56,205 bases of DNA from an uncultured Collinsella sp. (GCA_900541175.1 UQIT01000013.1:1-56205), one strand, 5' to 3'; positions 40,556 through 48,807 are shown, numbered from the stretch's first letter. Notes: a model not told the origin generated them from the letters alone. Translations and numbers: made by a program.

Positions 40556-42299
40556 GGTGGACCATCTCCTTGGTAATTCGAACGACATCGGTGACCTCGC
40601 TCACTTGCGCAAAAGCGGGCGAGACGGAAGATGCCAGACGGCGCGAGAGTTCAATAACCTGGGGAGGCTCCACGTAGGCACGCCGCATGAGATCGATGTT
40701 CGAGAATAGCTCGTGCGTGCGGCCGCGGTCGAGGATGCGACCGTCGGCCATTACCACAATGCGCTCGGCAAAATCCGAGACGACTTCCATATCGTGGCAG
40801 ACCATGATAACGGCGCAACCGCGCTCGGCCATGGTGCGCACTGTTTCCATGACGGTCATGCACTCGCGGTAATCAAGGCCGCTCGTGGGCTCGTCGAGCA
40901 CGACGATCTTGGGCTCAACCACTACGACGGAGGCAAGCGCCACCATTTGTCTCTGACCGCGCGAGAGCGAGAAGGGCGCCTCGTCGGCAGGCAGGCCAAA
41001 GCGGTCGATGACGAGCTGGGCGCGACGCAGCGCCTCGGCACGGTCGATGCCGGTAAGCTCTAGGCCAAAGGCGACCTCGTCGAGCACGGTGTCCTTGCAG
41101 ATCTGGCGGTCGGGGTTTTGGAAGAGGGTCGCGACCTCGCGGGCGATGCGGCTCGTGGGAACGGCTGCGGTATCCAGTCCCGTGACGCGTACGCTGCCCG
41201 AGGCGGGCTTGAGCAGGCCCGTGAGCAGCTTGGTGAGCGTGGTCTTGCCGGCACCGTTCTGGCCGACGATGCCCACGAGCTCGCCGGGATAGAGCGTCAG
41301 GCTAAGGTCGTGTACGGCGGCGCCGCCATTGGGATAGGCAAACTCAACATGGTCGAAGGTGAGTACGGGTTCGGCGTCCTTGGCATGAGGACGCAACGAC
41401 GGTGCATGTGGGGAACCGGTGGGTGCCTGGGCTTCGATGGCCGCGTGTGCGGGGTCGACGATGCCCGAAATCAGGCGCTCGGCCTCATCGACATCCAAGC
41501 AAGGGGTACCGCTTACCAGGCCATCAGCCTCGAGGCTATTGAAGATGCGCGTGACGCGAGGGCAGTCGACGCCGATGACACGGAGCTCGTCGGTATGCGC
41601 GAAGACCTCGTGCGGCTCGCCCTGTAGCGCGATTTCGCCATGATTGAGCACGAGCACGCGGTTGCAATACTCCGAAAGCAGGGCGACTTTTTGCTCAACG
41701 ACGACGATGGTGATTCCAAGTGTGCGGTTTGCCTCACGCAGCGTCTCGAAGACCAACGTGGAGCTGGCGGGGTCGAGTGCCGCGGTGGGCTCGTCGAGAA
41801 CCAAGACGTGCGGGCGCATGGCGAGGATGGCGGCGATGGCTACCTTTTGCTTCTGTCCGCCCGAGAGCGTGACGATCTCGCGGTCGCGCAGGTCGCTGAT
41901 GCCGACGGTCTCGAGCGTTTCGCTCACGCGCTGCTCGATCAGGTCGTGGGGAACGCCAAAGTTCTCGAGGCCAAAGAGCATCTCGTCCTCGACGACCGAG
42001 GCGACCATCTGCGTGTCGATATCCTGCAGCACGCTGCCGACGATCTGTGACACGTCGGTCAGCGAGACCTCGCAGGTGTCATGGCCGTCAACCATGACGG
42101 ACCCAAAGAACGCGCCGGTGTAGTGGTGGGGCACGGCACCTGACAGGCAGGCGGCAAGCGTGGACTTGCCGGCGCCCGAGGGCCCGATGATGCCGATGAA
42201 ATCTCCCTTGTTCACGCTGAGCGAGATGTGGCTGAGCGCCTGCTCGGTCTGCGTGCCATAGGAGAACGAGACATCGTCGACGTTGATGATCGTTTCCAT
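40548..42299 (-). CDS. ecfA: ECF transporter duplicated ATPase (two ABC domains)
   Basis: 583 residues, twice the usual EcfA. The first domain has GPSGAGKST (about 39-47), LSGGQKQKVAIA and LVLDEPTAALD. The second has GQNGAGKTT (about 346-354), LSRGQRQMVALA and IVLDEPTSGLD. The second signature has Arg instead of Gly (LSRGQ). The two nucleotide-binding domains, normally EcfA1 and EcfA2, are fused. In the trpP operon this forms a dedicated (group I) importer, presumably for tryptophan given the Trp leader. An intergenic gap of about 210 bases with two repeat elements separates it from trpP. Confidence 0.9.
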   Translation of the reverse strand: METIINVDDVSFSYGTQTEQALSHISLSVNKGDFIGIIGPSGAGKSTLAACLSGAVPHHYTGAFFGSVMVDGHDTCEVSLTDVSQIVGSVLQDIDTQMVASVVEDEMLFGLENFGVPHDLIEQRVSETLETVGISDLRDREIVTLSGGQKQKVAIAAILAMRPHVLVLDEPTAALDPASSTLVFETLREANRTLGITIVVVEQKVALLSEYCNRVLVLNHGEIALQGEPHEVFAHTDELRVIGVDCPRVTRIFNSLEADGLVSGTPCLDVDEAERLISGIVDPAHAAIEAQAPTGSPHAPSLRPHAKDAEPVLTFDHVEFAYPNGGAAVHDLSLTLYPGELVGIVGQNGAGKTTLTKLLTGLLKPASGSVRVTGLDTAAVPTSRIAREVATLFQNPDRQICKDTVLDEVAFGLELTGIDRAEALRRAQLVIDRFGLPADEAPFSLSRGQRQMVALASVVVVEPKIVVLDEPTSGLDYRECMTVMETVRTMAERGCAVIMVCHDMEVVSDFAERIVVMADGRILDRGRTHELFSNIDLMRRAYVEPPQVIELSRRLASSVSPAFAQVSEVTDVVRITKEMVHRG

Positions 42300-42317
42300 G
42301 GATACCTTTCATAGTCA

Positions 42318-42361
42318 TTGGGGACGTTCTTAAATGACCAGTCGTTTAAGAACGTCCCCAA
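42318..42361. repeat. 16-bp perfect inverted repeat within the trp ECF operon
   Basis: TTGGGGACGTTCTTAA (42318-42333) and TTAAGAACGTCCCCAA (42346-42361) pair fully around a 12-base loop. AGTCGTTT recurs nearby, followed by TTTGGGACAG (42372-42381). It resembles the GGGAC-type repeats elsewhere in the window and lies between trpP and ecfA. Confidence 0.75.
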
Positions 42362-42402
42362 AAGCTAGTCGTTTGGGACAGTCTTTGCTGGTGAAGCACG
42401 GA

Positions 42403-42504
42403 GACGGCTTTACGAGGGACCCCAGGTTGGCGCGAAAGAGGAGCGAAGCGTACTTGGGTACGCGAGCGACGAATGAACGCCAAGATGGGGTGGCTCGTAA
42501 AGTC
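42403..42504 (+). ncRNA. structured intergenic element B (same family as element A)
   Basis: Outer CTTTACGAG (42408-42416) pairs with CTCGTAAAG (42494-42502). CCCCA (42420-42424) pairs with TGGGG (42486-42490). A GG/GA internal loop is followed by TTGGCG (42427-42432) with CGCCAA (42478-42483). The large loop is GAAAGAGGAG (42434-42443) opposite CGACGAATGA (42467-42476). The apical GCGTAC (42448-42453) pairs with GTACGC (42458-42463). Loops match element A in 10 of 10 and 9 of 10 positions while the stems differ. It lies on the strand opposite to the surrounding operon if read in this sense. Confidence 0.65.
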
Positions 42505-42511
42505 GAACGGG

Positions 42512-43084
42512 TTAGTTGAGCTTCAGGGCCTTCTGGATGGGCAAGTAGAGGGCGCCGACCAGAATGGCGTTAAAGACGGCGGTCATGGCGACGACGGGCA
42601 GCATGGCGGCGGCGAGCTCGCCTACCACGCCGAGCATGGCCATCTTGATGACCATGAAGATGACGCCGGAGACAAAGGTGGTCAGGAAGGTTGCGACAAT
42701 AGCGATGGCGGGCTTGACCTGACCGTTCTTGCCGGCGGCGTTGACGATGCCGGCCATGAGCATGGCGGCGATGCCCTCGGCGGCAAAATCGACGAACGGC
42801 GAAGTGGTGGTGATCTGGATCACGGCAGCCGAGATGAGGCCAATGACGAGCGCCTGGCCGATGTTGGGACGAACGACCAGGATGGTGAGGCAGAAGGCCG
42901 AGATGATGAACTCGGGGCTGATCATGCCGCCCGAGATGCCCGAGATGGCCTTGCCGACGGTGAAGTTGAGGATGAAGCCGGCGGCGAGCAGGATGGCGAG
43001 CAGGACGAGGGCGCGGACATCGAGTTTGCCGCGGTCGGCGGTCTGGACGGTGCGGGGCTGGGCGGCGGTGGTGTTCTGAGACAT
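42512..43084 (-). CDS. trpP: ECF substrate-binding (S) component, TrpP-like tryptophan transporter
   Basis: 190 residues from ATG 43084 behind AAAGGA. Six hydrophobic segments; GFILNFTVGKAISGI, IQITTTSPFVDFAAEG, TFVSGVIFMVIKMAMLG and VFNAILVGALYLPIQKALK follow the layout of Bacillus TrpP. The upstream leader encodes three consecutive Trp codons, which strongly supports tryptophan (or an indole-derived relative) as the ligand. It is the first structural gene of the operon; ecfA and ecfT supply energy. Confidence 0.85.
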   Translation of the reverse strand: MSQNTTAAQPRTVQTADRGKLDVRALVLLAILLAAGFILNFTVGKAISGISGGMISPEFIISAFCLTILVVRPNIGQALVIGLISAAVIQITTTSPFVDFAAEGIAAMLMAGIVNAAGKNGQVKPAIAIVATFLTTFVSGVIFMVIKMAMLGVVGELAAAMLPVVAMTAVFNAILVGALYLPIQKALKLN

Positions 43085-43130
43085 GGTGAAAATCCTTTCG
43101 GAATGGGAGTGCAAGAGAAAAGCGGAGGCG

Positions 43131-43259
43131 CGTGATGCGAATGCGATCGGGCTCGAGATAGAAAAAGGCCCCCGGTCGAAACCGGAGGCCTTCCAATCAC
43201 CTAGAGCGCAAAAACAGGCGTGAGGGACTCACTGTCGACCGATCGTATTCGCATCACGC
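43131..43259 (-). promoter_or_regulatory. long-range 20-bp pairing around the attenuator terminator
   Basis: In the mRNA sense, CGTGATGCGAATACGATCGG (43259-43240), inside the leader ORF just after the Trp codons, is complementary to CCGATCGCATTCGCATCACG (43150-43131), located after the terminator, with a single mismatch. This stem encloses the terminator and can only form when no ribosome covers the leader. Confidence 0.6.
43162..43192 (-). terminator. trp attenuator terminator
   Basis: On the minus strand AAGGCCTCCGGT (43192-43181) pairs with ACCGGGGGCCTT (43176-43165) around a TTCG loop and ends in a T tract. It lies between the Trp leader ORF and trpP. Confidence 0.9.
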
Positions 43260-43297
43260 CACCACCAGTTGTTGAGAGACTTCATCGTGTTCTTCAT
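43229..43297 (-). CDS. tryptophan leader peptide of the trpP-ecfA-ecfT operon
   Basis: 22 codons from ATG 43297 to TGA 43229, with AAAGGAG nine bases upstream. The peptide begins MKNTMKSLNN, then WWW, then RDANTIGRQ. Three consecutive Trp codons followed by an intrinsic terminator at 43162-43192 are the hallmark of ribosome-mediated tryptophan attenuation. When Trp-tRNA is scarce, the ribosome stalls on WWW and the terminator is disfavoured; CGGTCGA near the end of the ORF can pair with TCGACCG in the terminator arm as an antiterminator. It controls the downstream ECF importer. Confidence 0.88.
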   Translation of the reverse strand: MKNTMKSLNNWWWRDANTIGRQ

Positions 43298-43355
43298 GTC
43301 GGTGGCTCCTTTCGTGATGCCGTGGCGCGGTCGCACCTAGTTACTGTTGCGCTGC

Positions 43356-43361
43356 ACTATA
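43356..43361 (-). promoter_or_regulatory. extended -10 box of the trp ECF operon
   Basis: On the minus strand TGTGCTATAGT contains TATAGT with an upstream TG at the extended -10 position, about 60 bases before the leader start. No good -35 is seen. Confidence 0.5.
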
Positions 43362-43484
43362 GCACAGCGAAGTGTGTGCGGGGAAATCTTTTTTGAAAAG
43401 ATTCCAGGCGGGTTTCCCGTCGGTCAAAAGAGCGGGCTGAGCGGGCGAGGCTGCCATTGCTGCCTTGCCCGCTCAGCTAAGACG

Positions 43485-45434
43485 TTACTCCTTATTGCGA
43501 CGGTAGAGGAAGTAACCGCCCGCGGAGATGACGGCAACGCCAGCGATGGCGAATGCAGCCACCACGCGGCCATCAAAACGATCACCGGTGGTGGGCAGGC
43601 CGCCCTTGGTGTTCGTCTTGTTGGTGGTTACCGTGGTCGTGGTGTCCGACTTGCCAGGCTTCTCGGGCTTGGTGGTGGGCTGCTCGGGCTTAGCGGGCTG
43701 CTCGGGGGTACCGGGCTGCTCAGGAGTACCAGGCTGCTCGGGAGTGCCAGGCTGATCTGGGGTTACCGGGTCGGTGGCAAGAGCGTCCTTGGCGTAGGTG
43801 ATGGACACCTTGAGGCCGTTGGTCTCGGTGTTCAGGTCGCTCGGGGTGAAGGGCTGGTCGAAGTTCTCAGCCTTCAGATAGGCGCGCATCTCCTGGAGCA
43901 AGGCCTTGCACTTGACGTAGGTGTTCTCGGTAGCAGCCTTGCCGGCCTTGTTGGCCAGGGCAGTGCGGCCCTCGGTGGTCGTCTCGGCTAGCATGGCGGC
44001 GTCAACTTCCTTGTTCTGCTCGATGAGCTCGTTCTGGAGCGCATCGAGGTAGGCACGGACGCTGATACCAAGGGTGTCAGGGTTCTCAAAGCAGAGCGAG
44101 CTGATGTCCATGAGGACGTAGTTGATTGAGTTCTCGGGCTCCTCGTTGTACACGACGTCAGTCTGTTTGCAGTGATCGAAGGAGACGGTCTGATCGCTGA
44201 AGTACGGGCTGACCTCAGTTATCAGAGCGGAGTACAACGGGATGGCGACGGAGTACGCGGCGCGGGAGAGCATTTCCCACTGGATGGTAGCGACTTCGGG
44301 GTCATACCCGCGACGAATCTGGAAGAGGTTGATCTCGGTGTTGCGCTCGCTGCCGATGCAATAAACACCATCAGTGTTCGCGTTGAGGCCAGGGACGTTC
44401 TCGCCGCGGTTGCCAAAGGCACGAATCAGCTCAAAGGTGCTCCAGCCAGACTTGCCAGGCCTGAAGAACAGGGGCTGGATTTCGCTGACCATGGCTCCCT
44501 TTTGGTCAGGTTTTCCATCCTTCTTTACTGTGATAATGTCGTAATCTGTGCCTTCGGTCAGCTGACTACCAAAATAATCGCGGCCTTGCACATAGCGGGA
44601 CCACTGGTTTACGCCGGAATCGGCGAGGCTTTCGCCATACGTTTGGGCGACATCGAATTTGCCGTCAGCGGAGTATTTGGCGAAACCCTTTTCTTCGGGC
44701 ATGGATTGGATCTTTTCAGAGTGGAGGCAATTCTCGGTGTCATTGAGGTCGACATCGTAGTTGAGGCTCCCGATATTAGGGTTGAGCGACGCGACGTCGT
44801 CAGCGAGCTTCATGGCGATCCACTGATGGGCGGAAAGTGTGGCGAACAGCCAGGTTTCGTTGTTGTCGGCGATGATGATCTGGTCGTTGGTGCAGACGCC
44901 TTGATCATCGATCAGGCTGCCGAGGAGCTCGACGCCCTCGCGGGCCGTGGCGCTCTCGCCCAGGATGATGCTGCCGTAACTGTACTCGCCCAGACCCACT
45001 TCCTCATCGATGGGGTCTGCTGCAGCGGCCTCCTCGTTATAGGAGGTGCTTAGCGTGGCGGAGCAGGAGACGCCCTTCTCGTTGATGCCGGCCTCGGAGT
45101 AGGCGTCGGTGCGACCCATCCAGTTGGAGGGGTGGTCGCGTACATAGCTGTAGCGATAGGTAGGCTTGTTCGAAGTGTATTCAAAAGCAGATTCAATCGA
45201 GCTGTACTTAAAGCCAGGTTCGTGGGCAGGTTCGATGCCGTAGTGCTTAAGATAGCGCTTGCCAAAGTCCTCGGCGCGGCCGTAGTACGTGTTGCCGTCC
45301 GCCGTGAGCTTGCCGCCCATGTAGATCTGCGTGCAGGCGAGCGCAGACGTCGGCATGGACATGATGGTTGCAGCTCCAAAGGCGAGGCCTATGCCAAGCT
45401 TTTTGAGCGCGTTGACGGGGTGAGTTTTCCTCAT
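43485..45434 (-). CDS. pepD: secreted, wall-anchored C69-family dipeptidase
   Basis: 649 residues. The signal peptide ends at ALA, and the next residue, Cys34 in CTQIYMGG, is the N-terminal nucleophile of the C69/Ntn family exposed after cleavage. The catalytic domain spans to about residue 510 (GNTYYGRAEDF, GINEKGVS, IADNNETWLF, EIQPLFFRPG). A helical region follows, then a proline-rich stalk with TPEQPG repeats. Last come LPTTG (613-617), a transmembrane helix and RRNKE, a sortase sorting signal. It probably trims dipeptides outside the cell for nutrition. GGGAGGG precedes the start. Confidence 0.9.
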   Translation of the reverse strand: MRKTHPVNALKKLGIGLAFGAATIMSMPTSALACTQIYMGGKLTADGNTYYGRAEDFGKRYLKHYGIEPAHEPGFKYSSIESAFEYTSNKPTYRYSYVRDHPSNWMGRTDAYSEAGINEKGVSCSATLSTSYNEEAAAADPIDEEVGLGEYSYGSIILGESATAREGVELLGSLIDDQGVCTNDQIIIADNNETWLFATLSAHQWIAMKLADDVASLNPNIGSLNYDVDLNDTENCLHSEKIQSMPEEKGFAKYSADGKFDVAQTYGESLADSGVNQWSRYVQGRDYFGSQLTEGTDYDIITVKKDGKPDQKGAMVSEIQPLFFRPGKSGWSTFELIRAFGNRGENVPGLNANTDGVYCIGSERNTEINLFQIRRGYDPEVATIQWEMLSRAAYSVAIPLYSALITEVSPYFSDQTVSFDHCKQTDVVYNEEPENSINYVLMDISSLCFENPDTLGISVRAYLDALQNELIEQNKEVDAAMLAETTTEGRTALANKAGKAATENTYVKCKALLQEMRAYLKAENFDQPFTPSDLNTETNGLKVSITYAKDALATDPVTPDQPGTPEQPGTPEQPGTPEQPAKPEQPTTKPEKPGKSDTTTTVTTNKTNTKGGLPTTGDRFDGRVVAAFAIAGVAVISAGGYFLYRRNKE

Positions 45435-45670
45435 TTTCCCTCCCAGCGTGCGAAAGCTCTCCGTTGCCAGAGAGCTTCAGCCAATAAAGACACCCCATTA
45501 GCGTAACGAACTGGAAACAATATTCATCTATGAAAGAAACTTACTCGATAAGCGTAATGAAATATGCGATGAGTGGTTAATTATACTCGGTTTGTAGCTT
45601 TACTTTAATAAAGACGTCCTGCAATTACATTACCTGAATAAAGCGCCTTGCACGGGGCGCAAAGAAAATC

Positions 45671-45704
45671 CCCCGCTGTTTGGCAAATGCATAAACAGCA
45701 GGGG
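45671..45704 (-). terminator. terminator of the lipid-kinase/small-peptide unit
   Basis: On the minus strand CCCCTGCTGTTT pairs with AAACAGCGGGG around ATGCATTTGCC, followed by ATTTTCTTT. The rest of 45435-45670 holds the pepD leader, with an AAGCTCTC/GAGAGCTT hairpin near 45454-45477, and AT-rich sequence without a gene I can support. Confidence 0.7.
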
Positions 45705-45740
45705 AGACGATAATTGGATGAATATCATACCAATGTGGAA

Positions 45741-45833
45741 TTACTTCTTCCGGCGGTGGATCACGTTGATCGCATAGCCGACGAGCATGGCCAAAACGAT
45801 GATGATAAAGCCGAGCAGGGGATTGTCGTTCAT
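45741..45833 (-). CDS. 30-residue single-helix membrane peptide
   Basis: Starts ATG 45833 behind AGGAGG (overlapping the stop of the gene before it) and ends TAA 45741. The product begins MNDNPLLGF, continues with a hydrophobic helix (IIIVLAMLVGYAI) and ends IHRRKK, an ideal one-pass membrane protein with a positive C-terminus. It is followed by a terminator at 45671-45704. It is translationally coupled to the lipid-kinase-like gene and may be a regulator or subunit of it. Not a known family to me. Confidence 0.7.
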   Translation of the reverse strand: MNDNPLLGFIIIVLAMLVGYAINVIHRRKK

Positions 45834-45842
45834 AGGGTCCTC

Positions 45843-46760
45843 CTATTTTCCGAGCGGGGAGAATTCGTCGACGATGAGGTCGAGGCATTGCGGAAGCGCG
45901 CGGGCTCCAAAGACGCCCGAATTGCTGGAGATAATCTCGCCATCGAACTGCATGCCCAGCGACGGGGTGCAGGTGATCTTGGCTTCCTTGGTCTGGATGA
46001 TCTTGAACTGCGGGCGGCCGAGTACCTTGCCGGCGGGGTCGAGTGCGGCGGTGATCACAGTCGGTAGAAGCTGCACAGTTTTTACGGGTTCGATGACCGC
46101 AATGTCGACCATGCCATCGTTCATACGGCAGTCGGGGAACAGGTTGATGTCGTTTTGGATGACCGAGGTGTTGCCGGCCATGCAGCAGATGCCGTCGAGC
46201 TCCTCGACAATGCCGTCATGCTCAATCGTAAAGTGCGCCACCGTGGGATTGGGCGTGGCGAGCGCGGAGAGGAAGTAAGCGATCTCGCCGATGTCGTTTT
46301 TGGTGGGGGCGGCCTTCATCATGATCTCGGCGTCGAAGCCCGAGCCGGCGATGATGATGAAGCCGTGGCGCTTCTCGTTGCCGTTCTCGTCGAGCCAAAA
46401 GAGCTCGCCCATGTCGACTTTGACCGTGCGACCGGCACGGCAGGCCTTGGCGAGCGCCGCCGCCTCGGGGGCATTGCCGATGTTGTTGAAGAACAGGCAG
46501 GCCGTACCGGAGGGGAAGACGAGCGTGGGGACACCGCATCCGCGCATCTGGTCGAGCACGTTGGAGACAGTGCCGTCGCCGCCCGAAACGACCACGCGGT
46601 CAAACTCGCGCACGTCTGCCACGGCGTCCTCGGGTTCCATGCCATCGCCGATAAAGCGCATCACGACCTCGTCGCCGCCCTGTGCAAGGGCGTGCGTGAA
46701 TGCGAAGATTTCATCTGAGCTGGGGCCCGATGCCGGGTTGTGGATGATAAGGCAGCGCAT
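45843..46760 (-). CDS. diacylglycerol/lipid kinase family protein
   Basis: 305 residues. IIHNPASGPSS at the N-terminus, VVSGGDGTVSNVLDQM (nucleotide GGDGT loop, about 74-90), and PSGTACLFFNNIG (the position of GTANDFAR) define the DAGK catalytic fold. GSGFDAEIMM and IGEIAYFLSAL are in the second domain. Relatives phosphorylate diacylglycerol, undecaprenol-like or sphingoid lipids. Here GTACLF replaces the usual GTAND, which may affect substrate. It is cytoplasmic, membrane-associated. The 30-residue membrane peptide follows 9 bases behind. Confidence 0.82.
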   Translation of the reverse strand: MRCLIIHNPASGPSSDEIFAFTHALAQGGDEVVMRFIGDGMEPEDAVADVREFDRVVVSGGDGTVSNVLDQMRGCGVPTLVFPSGTACLFFNNIGNAPEAAALAKACRAGRTVKVDMGELFWLDENGNEKRHGFIIIAGSGFDAEIMMKAAPTKNDIGEIAYFLSALATPNPTVAHFTIEHDGIVEELDGICCMAGNTSVIQNDINLFPDCRMNDGMVDIAVIEPVKTVQLLPTVITAALDPAGKVLGRPQFKIIQTKEAKITCTPSLGMQFDGEIISSNSGVFGARALPQCLDLIVDEFSPLGK

Positions 46761-46858
46761 ACTTACGTTCCCGTTCTGTGACTAACCGAGTATAGTTGTA
46801 AGGCAATGCCGATATCCTACCCGTGTTTTTCGGGCCTAACCTTATTCGATGGGTTGAT

Positions 46859-47992
46859 ATGTACATTTCCACACATCAGGCTCTACTCGACTTTTGCCAG
46901 CGCGCCCGTGAGTTCGACGCGATTGCCGTCGATACCGAGTTTTTGCGCGAGCGCACGTTCCATCCGCGTCTGTGTTTGGTTCAGATTGCCACCCCTGCCG
47001 AGAGCGCAGCGGTCGATCCCCTGGTAATCGACGACCTATCGCCGCTGGCCGAGCTTATGGCCGACGAGAGCGTGACCAAGGTCTTCCACGCCTGCTCGCA
47101 GGATATGGAGGTCATGCTCCATACCGTAGGCGTGCTGCCGCGTCCGATTTTTGACACGCAGGTGGCCGCCGCCTTTTTGGGCGAGCGTCAGCAGATTTCC
47201 TACGGCGCGCTCGTGCAGACGTTTTGCGGCGTCTCATTGCCCAAGACCGAGTCACTGACCGACTGGTCGCGTCGCCCGCTGACCGATAAGCAGATTGAGT
47301 ACGCGATCGATGACGTCAAGTATCTGATCGTGGCCTATACCGAGATGATGAGCCGCCTGCGCGAGCTGGGCCGCGTGGACTGGGTGCTCGACGAGCTGCG
47401 CCCGCTGGCTGACGAGTCGCACTATCGCGCCGATCGCCACGAGGCGTTCCGCAAGGTCAAGCGCATCAACTCGTGCAGTCGTCACCAGCTGGGTATCGCG
47501 CGCGAGCTCGCCGCCTGGCGCGAGGACCGCGCCGAGCGCCGCAACATCCCGCGCAAATGGGTCATGTCCGACGACACGCTGCTTGCGCTCGTTAAACGCA
47601 ATCCCGTGCGCGTTGAGGAGTTCCGCAGCATTCGCGGTACCGATCAGTTGGGGGAGCGCGACGTGGACGGTGCGCTCATGGCCATCAAGCGCGGCGCAAG
47701 CTGCCCGCACGATCGCCTGCCGCTCATGGTGCGCGGGCATCGCCAGATCTCTCCGGAGTTGGAGAGCGTGACGGATCTCATGTACGCGCTCATCCGCCTG
47801 GTTGCCGAACGCTCGGGAGTGGCGACCTCGGTCATTGCCTCGCGCGATGACCTGGCCGACTACATTGAGCATCCCGAGCAGAGCCCCTTGCGCGAAGGCT
47901 GGCGCTTTGAGCTTGTGGGCTCGCGCCTGGACGATCTGCTCTCGGGCAACATGGGGTTGACGGTCAAAGATGGCAAAATTGAATTGCTGTAA
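46859..47992 (+). CDS. rnd: ribonuclease D
   Basis: 377 residues. The DEDDy exonuclease motifs are AIAVDTEFLRERTF (Exo I), KVFHACSQDMEVML (Exo II) and YAIDDVKYLIVAY (Exo III, with Tyr). A first HRDC domain follows at about 210-290 (LGIARELAAWREDRAERRNIPRKWV) and a second helical region at the C-terminus. It trims tRNA and other small RNA 3' ends. The start at 46859 was chosen by homology length; the ribosome site is weak (GATGGG). A TATAGT box at 46791-46796 suits its promoter. Confidence 0.88.
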   Translation: MYISTHQALLDFCQRAREFDAIAVDTEFLRERTFHPRLCLVQIATPAESAAVDPLVIDDLSPLAELMADESVTKVFHACSQDMEVMLHTVGVLPRPIFDTQVAAAFLGERQQISYGALVQTFCGVSLPKTESLTDWSRRPLTDKQIEYAIDDVKYLIVAYTEMMSRLRELGRVDWVLDELRPLADESHYRADRHEAFRKVKRINSCSRHQLGIARELAAWREDRAERRNIPRKWVMSDDTLLALVKRNPVRVEEFRSIRGTDQLGERDVDGALMAIKRGASCPHDRLPLMVRGHRQISPELESVTDLMYALIRLVAERSGVATSVIASRDDLADYIEHPEQSPLREGWRFELVGSRLDDLLSGNMGLTVKDGKIELL

Positions 47993-48056
47993 GGAAGCCT
48001 AGCCGCTTGAGTGGGTAGAATGCCTCCAACGTGTAACTCGATTCGGAGGAATTCGC

Positions 48057-48761
48057 ATGCCTTATTACTATGGATACGGCTTTGGCATCGACCCGCTGTA
48101 CCTGCTGGTTGTTCTTGTCTGCACGGTGATTGGTCTTGCCGCACAGAACTATATCAACTCGACGTACAAAACCTGGTCCAAGGTTCGCTCGGACGGCGAC
48201 ACGGGCGCCACGGTCGCTCGCCGCATGCTCGACGCCAACGGCTGCAACGCCGTGGGTATCAAGGGTGTCGCCGGCGAGCTCACCGACCATTACAACCCGC
48301 AGGACAATAACCTGTATCTCTCGGATGCCAACCGTTCGGGCGGGTCGGTCGCAAGCGTTGCCGTCGCCTGCCACGAGGCGGGCCATGCCGCCCAGCGTCA
48401 AAGCGGTTACGCCATGATGAAGGTTCGCACCGCCCTCGTGCCGGTCGTCAACTTTACCCAGAACACCTGGACCATCGTGTTGCTCTTGGGCCTGTTTATG
48501 AACATCGCGGGACTCACGACCCTCGCACTGATCTTCTTCTCGTTTAGCGTGCTGTTCCAACTGGTTACGCTGCCGGTTGAGATTGATGCCAGCCGGCGTG
48601 CCGTGGCGTATATTGAGCAGTCGGGTATGAGCTCCAAGCAGGTCAACGGCGCCAAGAAGGTGCTGACGGCCGCCGCGCTTACCTATGTGGCTGCGGCGCT
48701 CACCTCGATTATTCAGCTGCTCTATCTTATGGCTCGCTACAACAGAAACTCCAACCGATAA
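48057..48761 (+). CDS. YugP-type membrane zinc metallopeptidase
   Basis: 234 residues after GGAGG. Helix LYLLVVLVCTVIGLAAQNYI is followed by a soluble region, then CHEAGHAAQ with the HExxH-like zinc site (HEAGH at about 105-109). Two central helices precede LPVEIDASRRAVAYIEQSG, whose Glu is a probable third ligand. A last helix ends the protein. This matches the zinc-peptidase-2 family (YugP). Substrates are not established. The gene is transcribed toward xseA. Confidence 0.87.
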   Translation: MPYYYGYGFGIDPLYLLVVLVCTVIGLAAQNYINSTYKTWSKVRSDGDTGATVARRMLDANGCNAVGIKGVAGELTDHYNPQDNNLYLSDANRSGGSVASVAVACHEAGHAAQRQSGYAMMKVRTALVPVVNFTQNTWTIVLLLGLFMNIAGLTTLALIFFSFSVLFQLVTLPVEIDASRRAVAYIEQSGMSSKQVNGAKKVLTAAALTYVAAALTSIIQLLYLMARYNRNSNR

Positions 48762-48777
48762 CAAATGGGACAGGCAG

Positions 48778-48807
48778 GCGCCGCGGGGATTCGTGTCCCC
48801 GCGGCGC
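48778..48807 (+). terminator. GC-rich hairpin after the YugP gene
   Basis: GCGCCGCGGGGA (48778-48789) pairs perfectly with TCCCCGCGGCGC (48796-48807), but no T tract follows. GGGACAGG stands immediately before it (48767-48774). It may act as a weak terminator or belong to the GGGACAGG repeats. Confidence 0.5.

Noticed and set aside
43689..43755. Short tandem repeats as a CRISPR array
   Set aside because: They encode the TPEQPG stalk of the dipeptidase in frame and have no spacers.
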